Shown here: piece after piece, positions 8,391 to 17,876 of the stretch
How positions within the stretch are numbered: position 1 is the first letter of the stretch
Layout of the letters: every line of letters begins with the position of its first letter
Assembly: GCF_020622355.1 (NCBI RefSeq)
Contig: NZ_WHVL01000004.1
Coordinates: 248,001-312,000 of the forward strand
From: Vreelandella malpeensis
GTDB taxonomy: Bacteria; Pseudomonadota; Gammaproteobacteria; Pseudomonadales; Halomonadaceae
Direction of reading: 5' to 3'
Length of the DNA: 64,000 nucleotides
The notes under the pieces: generated by a model
Database searches by the model: none
Seen by the model: the letters and a program-made list of their open reading frames with translations, nothing else
What the model was told of the DNA's origin: nothing
Made by a program: the position numbers and the translations under genes

Positions 8391-9493
8391 CCGATGGCGA
8401 TACGCGCGCCGCGCTTGGCGCGCTGTTCGGAAAGCGCCCAGGCGACGTGCTCGCGCACAAGCGGGCTCGGGTAGGCGCGTCGGGCCGTGAGCGCGGCTTC
8501 CACCTCGCGGCTCCAGGGGGCGTTGCCGAGTCCCACGGCGAGGTTTCTCAGCCAGCGCTCGAAGCCGATGCGGCGAATGGCGCTGCCGGCGGTCTTGTCG
8601 AGAAACTCCTCCTCGCTCCAGGCGAACAGCGCGACGAGCGAGGCGCGATCCAGATCGTGGCGCGGTGCGAAGTCCTCCTCCTGGCTTGCCCGGGTGAAAC
8701 GGGTGAAGGGACAGACCAGCTGACAGTCGTCGCAGCCGTAGATTCGGTTGCCCATCGCCCGGCGATACTCGACGGGAATCGCGCCATGAAGCTCGATGGT
8801 CAGATACGAGATGCACTTGCGTGAATCCACCACCTTGTCATCGACGATGGCGCCGGTGGGGCAAGCGGTGCGACAGGCGCTGCAGCGCCCGCAGTGCTCG
8901 GTGTCGAAGGGCGCATCGACCGGCAGCGGCAGGTCAGTGTAGAGCTCGCCGAGAAAGAACAGCGACCCGGCCTTGGGGCTCAGCAGCATGGCGTTCTTGC
9001 CGAACCAGCCAAGCCCGGCCTTCTGGGCCAGCGCCCGCTCCATCACCGGCGCCGAGTCGACGAAGGCTCGGTAGCCGAATGCGCCGACTTCCCGTTCGAT
9101 CTTCTTGGCAAGCGTCGCCAGGCGCTTTCTGATCAGCTTGTGGTAGTCGCGCCCCAGCGCGTAGCGCGAGACATAGGCGAGGCCGGGCTTGCCCAGTACC
9201 TGAGTGGTCTCGACTTCGGGCGGCAGGTAATCCATGCGCGCGCTGATCACCCGCCGGGTGCCGGGTTCGAGCTCGGCGGGGCGGGTGCGCTTGGTGCCGT
9301 GCTTGGCCATATAGGTCATCTCGCCGTGATGGCCGGCCTCTAGCCAGTCGGCAAGGCGCTCCTCGTGCTCCTCAAGGTCGGTGTCGGTAATGCCGATCTG
9401 CTGGAAACCGAGCTCGCGCCCCCAGGTCTTGATCAGCGCCGCCAGGCGCGCGAGTTCGTCAAGCGAAAGGGAAGAAGCGGTGAAAGTCGCCAT
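8387..9493 (-). CDS. queG: Epoxyqueuosine reductase
   Basis: QueG makes the last step of queuosine synthesis in tRNA, reducing epoxyqueuosine with a cobalamin and two 4Fe-4S clusters. The 368-aa product shows the N-terminal DUF1730 region with the conserved Asp146 ([13 protein letters not shown]). It also has a cluster set C201, C204, C207, C211 ([12 protein letters not shown]) and a second set C227, C254, C257, C261 (CDDCQLVCP). A C-terminal HEAT-like stretch follows. It is divergent from nnr, as in E. coli, across about 130 bases with no clear -35/-10 pair. Confidence 0.96.
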   Translation of the reverse strand: MATFTASSLSLDELARLAALIKTWGRELGFQQIGITDTDLEEHEERLADWLEAGHHGEMTYMAKHGTKRTRPAELEPGTRRVISARMDYLPPEVETTQVLGKPGLAYVSRYALGRDYHKLIRKRLATLAKKIEREVGAFGYRAFVDSAPVMERALAQKAGLGWFGKNAMLLSPKAGSLFFLGELYTDLPLPVDAPFDTEHCGRCSACRTACPTGAIVDDKVVDSRKCISYLTIELHGAIPVEYRRAMGNRIYGCDDCQLVCPFTRFTRASQEEDFAPRHDLDRASLVALFAWSEEEFLDKTAGSAIRRIGFERWLRNLAVGLGNAPWSREVEAALTARRAYPSPLVREHVAWALSEQRAKRGARIAIG

Positions 9494-9623
9494 GGGTCGT
9501 CAACGTCGGTGCATAGGCGCGCTATGCTAACCCATCAGGAAAGTCGATGACACGCTGCCCACGTGCTGGTGATCTCGCGTTATCCTTCTTCATGTCCTGT
9601 TCACACATTTTTTCTGGAGCCTC

Positions 9624-11141
9624 GTGTCGATGCAACGCTCTCCTTCTTCTAGCGCACTCACCACCGCCACGCTTCGCCCGCTCTATCAGGCCGCCCAGGT
9701 GCGCGAGCTCGACCGGCGCACCCTCGCTTCCGGTATCGAGGGCTTCGCCCTGATGCAGCGCGCCGCGTCCAGCGCCTGGCACAGCTTCCGGGCGCGCTGG
9801 CCCCAGGCCAGAAGCGTGAGCGTGGTGTGCGGCGCCGGCAACAACGGCGGCGACGGCCACGTATTGGCCGCGCTCGCCATGCAGTCCGGGCTCAAGGTGC
9901 AGCGCGTCTCGATGCAGCCCCTGGAGGCGCTCGAGGCAGATGCGGCGCGGGCGGCGATGCTTGCCAGCGCCGCCGGTGTCGGCGTTACGCTCTACCGTCC
10001 CGACATGGTGTTCGAGGGCGATGTCATCGTCGATGCGCTGCTCGGCATCGGGCTCTCGCGAGAGGTCGAAGGCGATCTGCGCGCGGCGATCGAGGCGATC
10101 AACGCTGCGGGGCGGCCGGTGCTGTCGCTGGACATCCCTTCGGGCATCGCCGCGGACACCGGTGCGGCCCTGGGCGTGGCGGTGTCCGCCGACTGCACGG
10201 TGACCTTCATCGGCGACAAGGTCGGCCTGCACACCGGCGACGCGCCGGGCCACGCCGGTGAGATCTACTTTCGACCGCTGGGCGTCAAGGCCCAGGCGTT
10301 CTTCGACATCCTGCCCGCCGCCTGGCGGCTCGAGGAGAGCTGGCTGGCCGCGGCCTTTACGTCGCGCCCCCGGGCGGGGCACAAGGGCACCTTCGGCCAC
10401 GTACTGGTGATGGGCGGGGCGCCAGGCTTCGGTGGCGCGGCGCTGCTCGCCTCCCAAGCCGCCGCGCGCCTGGGGGCGGGCAAGGTGAGTCTCGCCACCG
10501 CCGCCGAGCACGTCGGGCCGAGCCTTACCCGCTGCCCTGAAGTCATGGCGCGCGAGGTGCGTGGCGGCGCCGACGCCGCGGCGATGACCAAAGGCGCCGA
10601 TGTCATCGTGGTCGGTCCGGGTCTTGGTCAGGACGCTTGGGGCCAGGCGGTGCTGCAAAGTGCGCTGCAGGCCGATGTGCCCCTGGTGGTCGATGCAGAT
10701 GCGCTGAATCTGCTGGCCACTCGCTGGCCGACGCTGTCCCGCGACAACTGGATATTGACCCCGCACCCGGGTGAGGCGGCAAGGCTGCTCGAGTGCTCGG
10801 TGGCGCAGGTCCAGGCCGACCGGCCGGCGGCGGTGCGAGCGCTGCAGCGCGCCCGGGGCGGGGTGGTGGTGCTCAAGGGCGCCGGCACCCTGGTCGCCGG
10901 TCCCGGTGGCCTCGTGGTCTGCCCGTTCGGCAACCCCGGCATGGCCAGCGGTGGCATGGGAGACGTCTTGAGCGGCATGCTCGGCGTGCTCGCCGCGCAG
11001 TTCGATGAGCTCGAGCTCGCCACGCGGCTGGGCGTGCTGGTCCATGCCCTGGCGGGCGACGGCGCAGCAAAAGAGCACGGCGAGCGTGGCTTGCTGGCAA
11101 GCGATCTGGCATCCTATGCGCGCGTTTTGATCAATCCGTGA
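9624..11141 (+). CDS. nnr: Bifunctional NAD(P)H-hydrate epimerase / ADP-dependent dehydratase
   Basis: Nnr repairs hydrated NAD(P)H. The N-terminal YjeF_N domain (about 15-230) epimerises the R and S hydrates and holds GAGNNGGDGHV (70-80). The C-terminal ribokinase-like domain (about 245-500) dehydrates the S form with ADP, and shows GTFGHVLVMGGAPGFGGA and the nucleotide-binding SGGMGDVLSG. The 505-aa length fits the fused family. The GTG at 9624 sits five bases after GGAG; the ATG at 9630 is the alternative. It is the first gene of the long run to hflC and ends 12 bases before tsaE. Confidence 0.95.
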   Translation: MSMQRSPSSSALTTATLRPLYQAAQVRELDRRTLASGIEGFALMQRAASSAWHSFRARWPQARSVSVVCGAGNNGGDGHVLAALAMQSGLKVQRVSMQPLEALEADAARAAMLASAAGVGVTLYRPDMVFEGDVIVDALLGIGLSREVEGDLRAAIEAINAAGRPVLSLDIPSGIAADTGAALGVAVSADCTVTFIGDKVGLHTGDAPGHAGEIYFRPLGVKAQAFFDILPAAWRLEESWLAAAFTSRPRAGHKGTFGHVLVMGGAPGFGGAALLASQAAARLGAGKVSLATAAEHVGPSLTRCPEVMAREVRGGADAAAMTKGADVIVVGPGLGQDAWGQAVLQSALQADVPLVVDADALNLLATRWPTLSRDNWILTPHPGEAARLLECSVAQVQADRPAAVRALQRARGGVVVLKGAGTLVAGPGGLVVCPFGNPGMASGGMGDVLSGMLGVLAAQFDELELATRLGVLVHALAGDGAAKEHGERGLLASDLASYARVLINP

Positions 11142-11153
11142 AGGCGGGCTTCC

Positions 11154-11651
11154 ATGCAAGTGCAGTTAAACGATGAACGGGCGCACGTCGCCTTCGGCGA
11201 AGCCCTGGGGGGCGCGCTCGACGGGCGGGGGCGGGTGTATCTGGAAGGCGAGCTGGGCGCGGGCAAGACCACGCTCACCCGCGGTATCCTGCGTGCCTAC
11301 GGCTTTCAAGGCGCGGTCAAAAGCCCCACCTACACGCTGGTGGAGCCTTATGAGCTCGCTGCGGCACGCATCTATCATCTTGATCTGTACCGGCTTTCCG
11401 ATCCTGAAGAGCTTGAATTCATGGGTGGGCGCGATATCTTGAGCGACCAGGCGCTGTGCCTGATCGAGTGGCCGAGCCGGGGGGCAGGCTGGTTGCCGCC
11501 GCCGGATCTGCGTATCGAACTGAGCGCAGCGCTGCAGGGACGCAGGGCAACGCTTCACGCCGACACTGCGTGGGGGCAGCAGGTGCTGACAGCCCTGCAG
11601 GCCATGCACAACGAAAAACCGCAGGAGAGTGGTGTGATTCAATGGACATGA
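11154..11651 (+). CDS. tsaE: tRNA t6A37 biosynthesis ATPase TsaE
   Basis: TsaE (YjeE) is the small ATPase that cycles the TsaB-TsaD complex making N6-threonylcarbamoyladenosine at position 37 of ANN-decoding tRNAs. The P-loop GELGAGKTT (32-40), the SPTYTLVEPY stretch and HLDLYRL are typical. The 165 aa is slightly longer than E. coli TsaE because of a Gln/Asn-containing C-terminal tail. Its 3' end overlaps the amiB start by 10 bases, so the two are probably translationally coupled. Confidence 0.95.
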   Translation: MQVQLNDERAHVAFGEALGGALDGRGRVYLEGELGAGKTTLTRGILRAYGFQGAVKSPTYTLVEPYELAAARIYHLDLYRLSDPEELEFMGGRDILSDQALCLIEWPSRGAGWLPPPDLRIELSAALQGRRATLHADTAWGQQVLTALQAMHNEKPQESGVIQWT

Positions 11652-13105
11652 GTGGCACGATCAAGCGTCTGTTCGGCGCCGCTGCGCTCGCTTCCACCCT
11701 GGTGCCAAGTCTGGTCAATGCCGCGGTGGTCGAGAGCATGCGGCTGTGGGCGGCCCCGGACCATGCCCGACTGGTGTTCGACTTGTCCGGCGCCGCCGGG
11801 GCCAACGTGTTTTCACTGGACAACCCCGCCCGACTGGTCATCGATCTTGACGATACCGAAATGGCGACGGACGCTTCGACGCTGCCGCTGGGCGACAGCG
11901 CCATCGACGCCGTGCGCACCGGCACCCGCGACGATGGCGGGCTGCGCGTGGTGCTCGAGCTCAATCGGGTGATCACGCCGCGCCACTTCACGCTTGCGCC
12001 CAACGAGCAGTACGGCCACCGTCTGGTAGTGGATTTGGAGTACCCCGGGGAAAGCGCGGTGGAGAACCCGATCGATCCGATCGAGGCGATGATCCGCGAA
12101 CAGGAGATCCAGGCGCAACGCATCACCGCCCAGGCCCAGGCCAGCGCACCGGCGGATGCGCCGATCGCCGAGCAGGCGCCGGTCGCCGTTCAGCCGGCCC
12201 AGCCCCATCCTCGCCGTGACATCATCATTGCCGTGGATCCGGGGCACGGTGGCGAAGACCCGGGCGCGATCGGCCCAGGTGGCACCCGCGAGAAGGACGT
12301 GGTGCTGGACATCTCCCGGCGCCTGGCGGCGGACATCAACGCCACGCCCGGTTTCAAGGCAGTGCTCACCCGCGACAGCGACTACTACATCGGTCTGCGC
12401 CAGCGCACCCAGCTCGCCCGCGAGCAGAAGGCGGACTTCTTCGTCTCGATCCACGCGGACGCCTTCTCGAGCCCGCGCCCCCAGGGCAGCTCGGTGTTCG
12501 CGCTCTCCCAGCGCGGGGCGACCTCGGAGACCGCCCAGTGGCTGGCCGACAGCGAGAACCGTGCCGACCTGATCGGCGGCGTGGACGGTTCGCTGTCGCT
12601 GCGCGACAAGGACCAGGTGCTGCGCGGTGTGCTGCTGGACCTGACCATGACCGCCACGCTCAATGACTCGCTCGCCATCGGCGGCGAGGTGCTCGACCGG
12701 CTCGGGCGCATCAACCGGCTGCACAAGTCCCAGGTCGAGCAGGCCGGCTTCATGGTCCTGAAGTCGCCGGACATTCCGTCGCTTCTGATCGAGACCGGCT
12801 TCATCTCCAACCCGGACGAGGAGCGTCGCCTGCGCGATCCGGCCTACCAGAACACGCTCTCCCAGGCGATCTTTGGCGGGCTGCGCGCGCACTTCGAGCG
12901 CAATCCGCCGCCGGCGAGCCTCTTGGCCTGGCAGCGCGACAACAGCCGTGCGCCCACCGGCAACGAGTATCGCATTCAGTCCGGCGATACGCTCTCGACG
13001 ATCGCCCTGCGCCACGGGGTGCCGGTCAACCAGCTACGCCAGGCCAACGACCTGAACGGTGACGTCATTCGTGTGGGCCAGGTGCTGCGCATTCCCGGCT
13101 CATGA
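11642..13105 (+). CDS. amiB: N-acetylmuramoyl-L-alanine amidase with AMIN and LysM domains
   Basis: A periplasmic zinc amidase that cuts the amide bond between MurNAc and the stem peptide during daughter-cell separation. Order: signal peptide (1-27, cleaved near LVNA-AVVE), AMIN domain for septal targeting (about 28-135), an Ala/Gln/Pro linker, Amidase_3 (about 193-415) with DPGHGGEDPGA (199-209), E217, H271 and the catalytic E384, and a C-terminal LysM (443-485). One LysM and the tsaE-mutL setting support the name AmiB. The ATG at 11642 is inside the end of tsaE; the AGGAG there is rather far upstream (14 bases). Confidence 0.94.
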   Translation: MDMSGTIKRLFGAAALASTLVPSLVNAAVVESMRLWAAPDHARLVFDLSGAAGANVFSLDNPARLVIDLDDTEMATDASTLPLGDSAIDAVRTGTRDDGGLRVVLELNRVITPRHFTLAPNEQYGHRLVVDLEYPGESAVENPIDPIEAMIREQEIQAQRITAQAQASAPADAPIAEQAPVAVQPAQPHPRRDIIIAVDPGHGGEDPGAIGPGGTREKDVVLDISRRLAADINATPGFKAVLTRDSDYYIGLRQRTQLAREQKADFFVSIHADAFSSPRPQGSSVFALSQRGATSETAQWLADSENRADLIGGVDGSLSLRDKDQVLRGVLLDLTMTATLNDSLAIGGEVLDRLGRINRLHKSQVEQAGFMVLKSPDIPSLLIETGFISNPDEERRLRDPAYQNTLSQAIFGGLRAHFERNPPPASLLAWQRDNSRAPTGNEYRIQSGDTLSTIALRHGVPVNQLRQANDLNGDVIRVGQVLRIPGS

Positions 13106-13138
13106 CCCCTGAACACAGCCCGAGCAAAGAGGTGTCTA

Positions 13139-15046
13139 GTGTCTGAAGCGAGCCAAGCGACGCGCATTCACGTCCTCGACCCGCGCCTGGCCAACCAGAT
13201 CGCCGCTGGCGAAGTGGTCGAGCGACCCTCGTCGGTCACCAAGGAGCTGATCGAGAACGCCATCGATGCCGGCAGTCGGCGCATCGAGGTGGAAATCGAG
13301 CAGGGCGGCACTCGGCTGGTGCGGGTGCGCGATGATGGCATCGGTATCGGCGAGTCGGACTTGCCGCTGGCGCTGGCCCGCCACGCCACCAGCAAGATCG
13401 AAAGCCTCGAGGATCTTGAAGGGGTGAGCTCGCTCGGCTTTCGCGGCGAGGCGCTCGCGTCGATCAGCTCGGTGTCGCGTCTCGAGCTCGTCTCCAACGC
13501 CGAGGAGGACCCGCGCGGCGGCTGGCGCGTGGTGGCCGAGGGGCGCGGCATGGAGGCGCGGGTGACGCCGGCGCCGCACCCGCGCGGCACCAGCGTCGCG
13601 GTGCGCGACCTGTTCTTCAATACGCCCGCGCGGCGCAAGTTCCTGCGCACCGAGAAGACCGAGTTCGCTCATATCGAGGAGGCGTTTCGCCGCCAGGCGC
13701 TGTCGCGCTACGACATCGGCTGGGTACTGCGCCACAACCAGAAGACTGTGCACCAGCTGCCCGCCGGCGATTCCGCAGCGGCGCGCGAGCGGCGCATCGC
13801 CTCGCTTCTGGGCAAGAACTTCATCGAGCACGCGCGCTTCATCGAGCGCGAGGCCGGAGGGATCAAACTGAGCGGCTGGGTGGGGCTGCCCACCCATTCC
13901 CGCGCCCAGGCGGACCAACAGTACTTCTTCGTCAACGGTCGGGTGGTGCGCGACCGGCTGGTCGCCCATGCGGTGCGCCAGGCCTACCGCGACGTGCTCT
14001 ACAATGGCCGGCATCCGGTGTTCGTGCTCTATCTGGAGCTCGACCCGGACGTGGTGGACGTCAACGTCCACCCGACCAAGCACGAGGTGCGCTTTCGCGA
14101 CGGTCGCATGGTGCACGACTTTCTCTATTCGAGCCTGCACCACTGCCTCGCCGCCTCGCGTCCCGCCGAGCCTGTAGTGGAAGACCCCGTGGCCGAAAAC
14201 GGTGAAAGCGCCGAACCGCCGACCGCCACGCCTTCGGCGCCGGCGCCGCGCTGGCAGCAGCAGGGCATGGCGCTGGGTGAAGGGGCGGGCACTGAACGCC
14301 ACCCCGGCGCCGAGCGGGTGCGCCGCTTCATGCAGGGCTACCAGGCGCTGCACCCGGACCACGAGGCGACGCTTCTGACGCCCCGGCCTCAAGGCGATGA
14401 GGCGCCGGCGGCCGAGGTGCGCGAGGCGCCGGTCGCTTTGCCGGAGGCAGACCCGACCAGCGCGCCGCCGCTCGGCTTTGCGCTCGGGCAACTGCACGGC
14501 ATTTACATTCTGGCCCAGAATGCCCAGGGGTTGGTGCTCGTCGACATGCACGCTGCCCACGAGCGGATCGTCTATGAGCGCATGAAGACCCAGCTGGCGA
14601 TGCAGGGGGTGGACACCCAGCCGCTGCTGGTGCCGGTGTCGCTGGCCGTCAGCGCCCAGGAGGTGGCCACCGTCGAGAGCGAGAATGACGCCATCGCGCG
14701 CCTCGGCATCGAGCTCGACGTGGCTGGCCCCGAGACGCTATTGGTGCGCAGCCTGCCGGCGCTGCTGGCCGGCGCCGACCCCGAAGGGCTGGTACGCGAG
14801 ATGCTCGAGGAGCTGGCGAGCTTCGGGCGCACTCACCAGGTGCAAGCGCGACTGCACGCGCTTCTTTCCACCATGGCCTGCCACGGCAGCGTGCGCGCCA
14901 ACCGGCGTCTTACGCTCGACGAGATGAATGCGCTGCTGCGCGACATGGAGCGTACCGAGCGCAGCGATCAGTGCAATCACGGGCGGCCCACCTGGACCCA
15001 GATGAGCATGAAGGCGCTCGACAAGCTTTTCCTGCGCGGCCAGTAG
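13139..15046 (+). CDS. mutL: DNA mismatch repair protein MutL (endonuclease type)
   Basis: MutL links mismatch recognition by MutS to strand removal. The N-terminal GHL ATPase shows [11 protein letters not shown] (36-46), DDGIGI (65-70) and [10 protein letters not shown] (100-109). The C-terminal domain carries [12 protein letters not shown] (469-480), which fits the DQHA(X)2E(X)4E metal-binding motif of nicking MutL proteins. Supporting C-terminal pieces are [12 protein letters not shown] and CNHGRPT. E. coli MutL lacks this motif. A Pro/Ala-rich linker (about 340-430) joins the halves. The GTG start at 13139 has AGAGGT upstream and matches the family beginning. Confidence 0.96.
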   Translation: MSEASQATRIHVLDPRLANQIAAGEVVERPSSVTKELIENAIDAGSRRIEVEIEQGGTRLVRVRDDGIGIGESDLPLALARHATSKIESLEDLEGVSSLGFRGEALASISSVSRLELVSNAEEDPRGGWRVVAEGRGMEARVTPAPHPRGTSVAVRDLFFNTPARRKFLRTEKTEFAHIEEAFRRQALSRYDIGWVLRHNQKTVHQLPAGDSAAARERRIASLLGKNFIEHARFIEREAGGIKLSGWVGLPTHSRAQADQQYFFVNGRVVRDRLVAHAVRQAYRDVLYNGRHPVFVLYLELDPDVVDVNVHPTKHEVRFRDGRMVHDFLYSSLHHCLAASRPAEPVVEDPVAENGESAEPPTATPSAPAPRWQQQGMALGEGAGTERHPGAERVRRFMQGYQALHPDHEATLLTPRPQGDEAPAAEVREAPVALPEADPTSAPPLGFALGQLHGIYILAQNAQGLVLVDMHAAHERIVYERMKTQLAMQGVDTQPLLVPVSLAVSAQEVATVESENDAIARLGIELDVAGPETLLVRSLPALLAGADPEGLVREMLEELASFGRTHQVQARLHALLSTMACHGSVRANRRLTLDEMNALLRDMERTERSDQCNHGRPTWTQMSMKALDKLFLRGQ

Positions 15047-15075
15047 CGGCCCACAACGAACGGAGTTGCCACGCG

Positions 15076-16014
15076 ATGGCCGATACACGCCCTTTGGCGA
15101 TCTTCCTGATGGGGCCGACCGCCGCCGGCAAGACCGATACCGCGATCGCGCTGCACGAGCGGCTGGGCTGCGAGCTGATCAGCGTCGATTCCGCCATGGT
15201 CTACCGCGGCATGGACATCGGCAGCGCCAAGCCAAGTGCCTGCGAGCTTGCCCGGGCGCCGCATCGGCTGATCGATGTCAGGGACCCGGCGGATCCCTAC
15301 TCGGCGGCGGATTTTCGCGTCGATGCGCTCACCGAGATGCGGCAAATCAGCGCGGCGGGAAGGATCCCGCTGCTGGTGGGCGGCACCATGCTCTACTACA
15401 AGCGCCTGCTCGACGGGGTGGCGGATCTGCCCGCCGCCGACGAGACGGTGCGCGCCGAGCTCGCCCAGGAGCGGGAGATCCAGGGGCTCGACGGACTGCA
15501 CGCCGAGCTCGCCCGCGTCGATCCGATCTCTGCCCGACGCATCCATCCCAACGACCCCCAGCGGCTTTTGCGCGCCCTTGAGGTCTACAGAGTCAGCGGT
15601 CGGTCGATGAGCGAGCTCTGGGCCGAACAGCGCCCGGAAACCTTTCCCTACCGCGTGGTGTCGATAGGTTTGGCGCCGCTTGAGCGGCGCGTGCTGCACG
15701 AGCGTATCGCGCAGCGTTTCGAGAAGATGGTGTCCCAGGGCTTGATAGACGAGGTGGCCGCCCTCAGAAAGAGAGGCGATCTCGACCGCTCGCTTCCGTC
15801 GATGAAAAGCGTGGGCTACCGCCAGGTGTGGGAGTATCTCGACGGCGAGTACGATCGCGCCGCGATGATTGAGCGGGGCATCATCGCCACTCGCCAGCTC
15901 GCCAAACGTCAGCTAACGTGGTTAAGAAGCTGGGCGGGGCTTGCCTGGGTCGATGCAAGCCAGCCCGAGCTTGCGGATAAGGTGCTGAAAATCGTGCGCG
16001 AAAGCGGTGCTTAG
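15076..16014 (+). CDS. miaA: tRNA dimethylallyltransferase
   Basis: MiaA transfers the dimethylallyl group to A37 of tRNAs reading codons that start with U, the first step toward ms2i6A. The 312-aa product has the P-loop GPTAAGKT (13-20), the catalytic Asp38 region ([18 protein letters not shown]), and the conserved C-terminal [11 protein letters not shown] and [14 protein letters not shown]. The ATG at 15076 follows CGGAG; an upstream ATG at 14971 lies inside mutL and is out of family. The mutL-miaA-hfq order is conserved in gammaproteobacteria. Confidence 0.97.
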   Translation: MADTRPLAIFLMGPTAAGKTDTAIALHERLGCELISVDSAMVYRGMDIGSAKPSACELARAPHRLIDVRDPADPYSAADFRVDALTEMRQISAAGRIPLLVGGTMLYYKRLLDGVADLPAADETVRAELAQEREIQGLDGLHAELARVDPISARRIHPNDPQRLLRALEVYRVSGRSMSELWAEQRPETFPYRVVSIGLAPLERRVLHERIAQRFEKMVSQGLIDEVAALRKRGDLDRSLPSMKSVGYRQVWEYLDGEYDRAAMIERGIIATRQLAKRQLTWLRSWAGLAWVDASQPELADKVLKIVRESGA

Positions 16015-16156
16015 CGTAAGATGGTCTTTTCGTAAGCACGGATTTTCGAGCGGCCAAGACAGTTTCGTCACCCAGGCCTTTCGGGCAACAAGATTGCGGT
16101 AGCGCCCCGGCGCGCCATTGATAACCAACCCCCAACGACAGTTTAGGGAGAGCAGC

Positions 16157-16405
16157 ATGTCCAAAGGGCAGTCCCTTCAAGACCCGTACCTGAATATCCT
16201 GCGCAAGGAGCGCATTCCGGTATCCATTTTCTTGGTCAACGGCATCAAGCTGCAGGGACAGATCGAGTCCTTCGATCAATTTGTCATCCTGCTGCGCAAC
16301 ACCGTGAGCCAGATGGTCTACAAACACGCTATCTCCACGGTAGTGCCTTCACGCAACGTGCGCCTGCCGGCTCAAGACCCGGCCGCTGCGGATGCGGATG
16401 TCTGA
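16157..16405 (+). CDS. hfq: RNA chaperone Hfq
   Basis: Hfq forms a hexameric ring that pairs small RNAs with mRNAs. The 82-aa protein has the Sm1 motif (about 22-46, [20 protein letters not shown]) and the Sm2 motif with [10 protein letters not shown] (55-64). Gln8 and the proximal-site K56-H57 are present. The C-terminal tail is short and acidic (AADADV), as in pseudomonads. GGGAG precedes the ATG. The 142-base gap before it is long for this run and may hold an extra promoter for hfq. Confidence 0.98.
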   Translation: MSKGQSLQDPYLNILRKERIPVSIFLVNGIKLQGQIESFDQFVILLRNTVSQMVYKHAISTVVPSRNVRLPAQDPAAADADV

Positions 16406-16440
16406 GGTCCGTGGTCAGCTCGAGATACAAGAGGTATTGA

Positions 16441-17751
16441 TTGTTTTTTGAACGCCCAGACGCCGGTGAAACGGCCGTACTTGTTCACGTGGACTTCTCC
16501 GATGAGCAGGCGCGAGAAGACCCGGGTGAGTTCTTGGAGCTCGTGCGCTCTGCCGGTGCAGAGCCTGCGACACTGCTCACGGCAAGCCGTCAGCGCCCCG
16601 ATCCGCGTACCTTCATCGGATCGGGGAAACTCGACGAGCTGAAAGCGCTGCTTGGCGCCCACCAGGCCGAACTCGTGATCTTCAACCATGGATTGGGTCC
16701 TTCCCAGGAGCGTAACCTCGAGCGCGAGCTCAAGTGTCGCGTTCTCGACCGTACGGGCCTGATTCTGGATATCTTCGCCCAACGGGCCAGAACCCATGAG
16801 GGCAAGCTGCAGGTCGAGCTTGCCCAGCTTGAATACATGTCCACGCGCCTGGTGCGCGGATGGACCCACCTCGAACGCCAGAAGGGCGGCATCGGCCTTC
16901 GCGGGCCGGGCGAGACCCAGCTCGAGACCGACCGCCGCCTGCTGCGCGGTCGGATCAAGGCGATCCACAAGCGCCTGGACAAGGTACGCAGTCAGCGCGA
17001 GCAGAATCGCCGAGCCCGTTCGCGCGCGGAAATTCAGAGTGTATCGCTGGTCGGCTATACCAACGCCGGCAAGTCAACGCTTTTCAACGTACTCACCGAT
17101 GCTAAGGTGTACGCCGCCGATCAGCTGTTCGCCACGCTCGACCCGACGCTGCGCCGGCTCGAGATCGACGACGTCGGGCCAATCGTGATGGCCGATACCG
17201 TCGGGTTCATTCGCCACCTGCCGCACAAGCTGGTGGAGGCGTTCCAGGCAACGCTTCAGGAGGCCGCGGAGGCGTCGCTTCTGATCCACGTGATCGACGC
17301 CGCCGACCCGGACCGCGAGCTCAACGTGCAGCAGGTCGACAGCGTGCTCAAGGAGATCGGTGCCGACAGCGTGCCGGTGCTCAAGGTAATGAACAAGATC
17401 GACCGGCTCGACAGCGCTCCGCGTATCGAGCGCGATGGTCAGGGTCGACCGGAAGTGGTCTGGCTTTCGGCGCGCGAGGGGCAGGGTCTCGATCTTCTTC
17501 ATCAAGCGCTGTCCGAGCGCCTCGCCGACGATGTCATCGGTTTTTCGCTGACGCTCGCGCCGGAGCAGGGTAAGCTCAGGGCGGGCCTTCACGAGCTGAA
17601 TGCCGTGCGAGAAGAGCGGTTCGACGAGCAGGGGCGCTCGGTGCTCGACGTTCGCCTGCCGCGGCGCGATTTCAATCAGCTGATGGCCCAGCTCGGCGAG
17701 CGCGCCGATACCTACTTGCCCAAGGCGCTGCAAGAACCCGGCGAGTGGTAA
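16441..17751 (+). CDS. hflX: Ribosome-associated GTPase HflX
   Basis: HflX splits stalled 70S ribosomes during heat or antibiotic stress. It has the N-terminal HflX domain (about 1-195, with GPGETQLETDRR) and an Obg-like GTPase with G1 GYTNAGKS (205-212), G3 DTVGF (252-256) and G4 NKID (318-321), plus a small C-terminal domain. The length of 436 aa is normal. The TTG start at 16441 gives MFFERPDAGE, which matches the family N-terminus, and AGAGGT lies upstream. There is no in-frame ATG nearby that would keep this sequence. Confidence 0.95.
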   Translation: MFFERPDAGETAVLVHVDFSDEQAREDPGEFLELVRSAGAEPATLLTASRQRPDPRTFIGSGKLDELKALLGAHQAELVIFNHGLGPSQERNLERELKCRVLDRTGLILDIFAQRARTHEGKLQVELAQLEYMSTRLVRGWTHLERQKGGIGLRGPGETQLETDRRLLRGRIKAIHKRLDKVRSQREQNRRARSRAEIQSVSLVGYTNAGKSTLFNVLTDAKVYAADQLFATLDPTLRRLEIDDVGPIVMADTVGFIRHLPHKLVEAFQATLQEAAEASLLIHVIDAADPDRELNVQQVDSVLKEIGADSVPVLKVMNKIDRLDSAPRIERDGQGRPEVVWLSAREGQGLDLLHQALSERLADDVIGFSLTLAPEQGKLRAGLHELNAVREERFDEQGRSVLDVRLPRRDFNQLMAQLGERADTYLPKALQEPGEW

Positions 17752-17820
17752 CGAGGTCGTGGCGAGTCGGCCATGCGTACGGCGCCGGCGCGCACCTAGA
17801 GCAACAATATTATAAGCATG

Positions 17821-17845
17821 GCGGCCTCGCTTTCAGCGGGGCCGC
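17821..17845 (+). other. GC-rich hairpin between hflX and hflK
   Basis: GCGGCCTCGC and GCGGGGCCGC arms with a TTTCA loop form a strong stem with one G-T pair. No T-run follows, so it is not a clear terminator. It may be an RNA processing or stability element. AT-rich text just before it (CAATATTATAAG) could contain a promoter for hflKC, but no -35 is evident. Confidence 0.35.
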
Positions 17846-17876
17846 GTGCAGGTTAACACCTTAGTGGAGACGAAGT

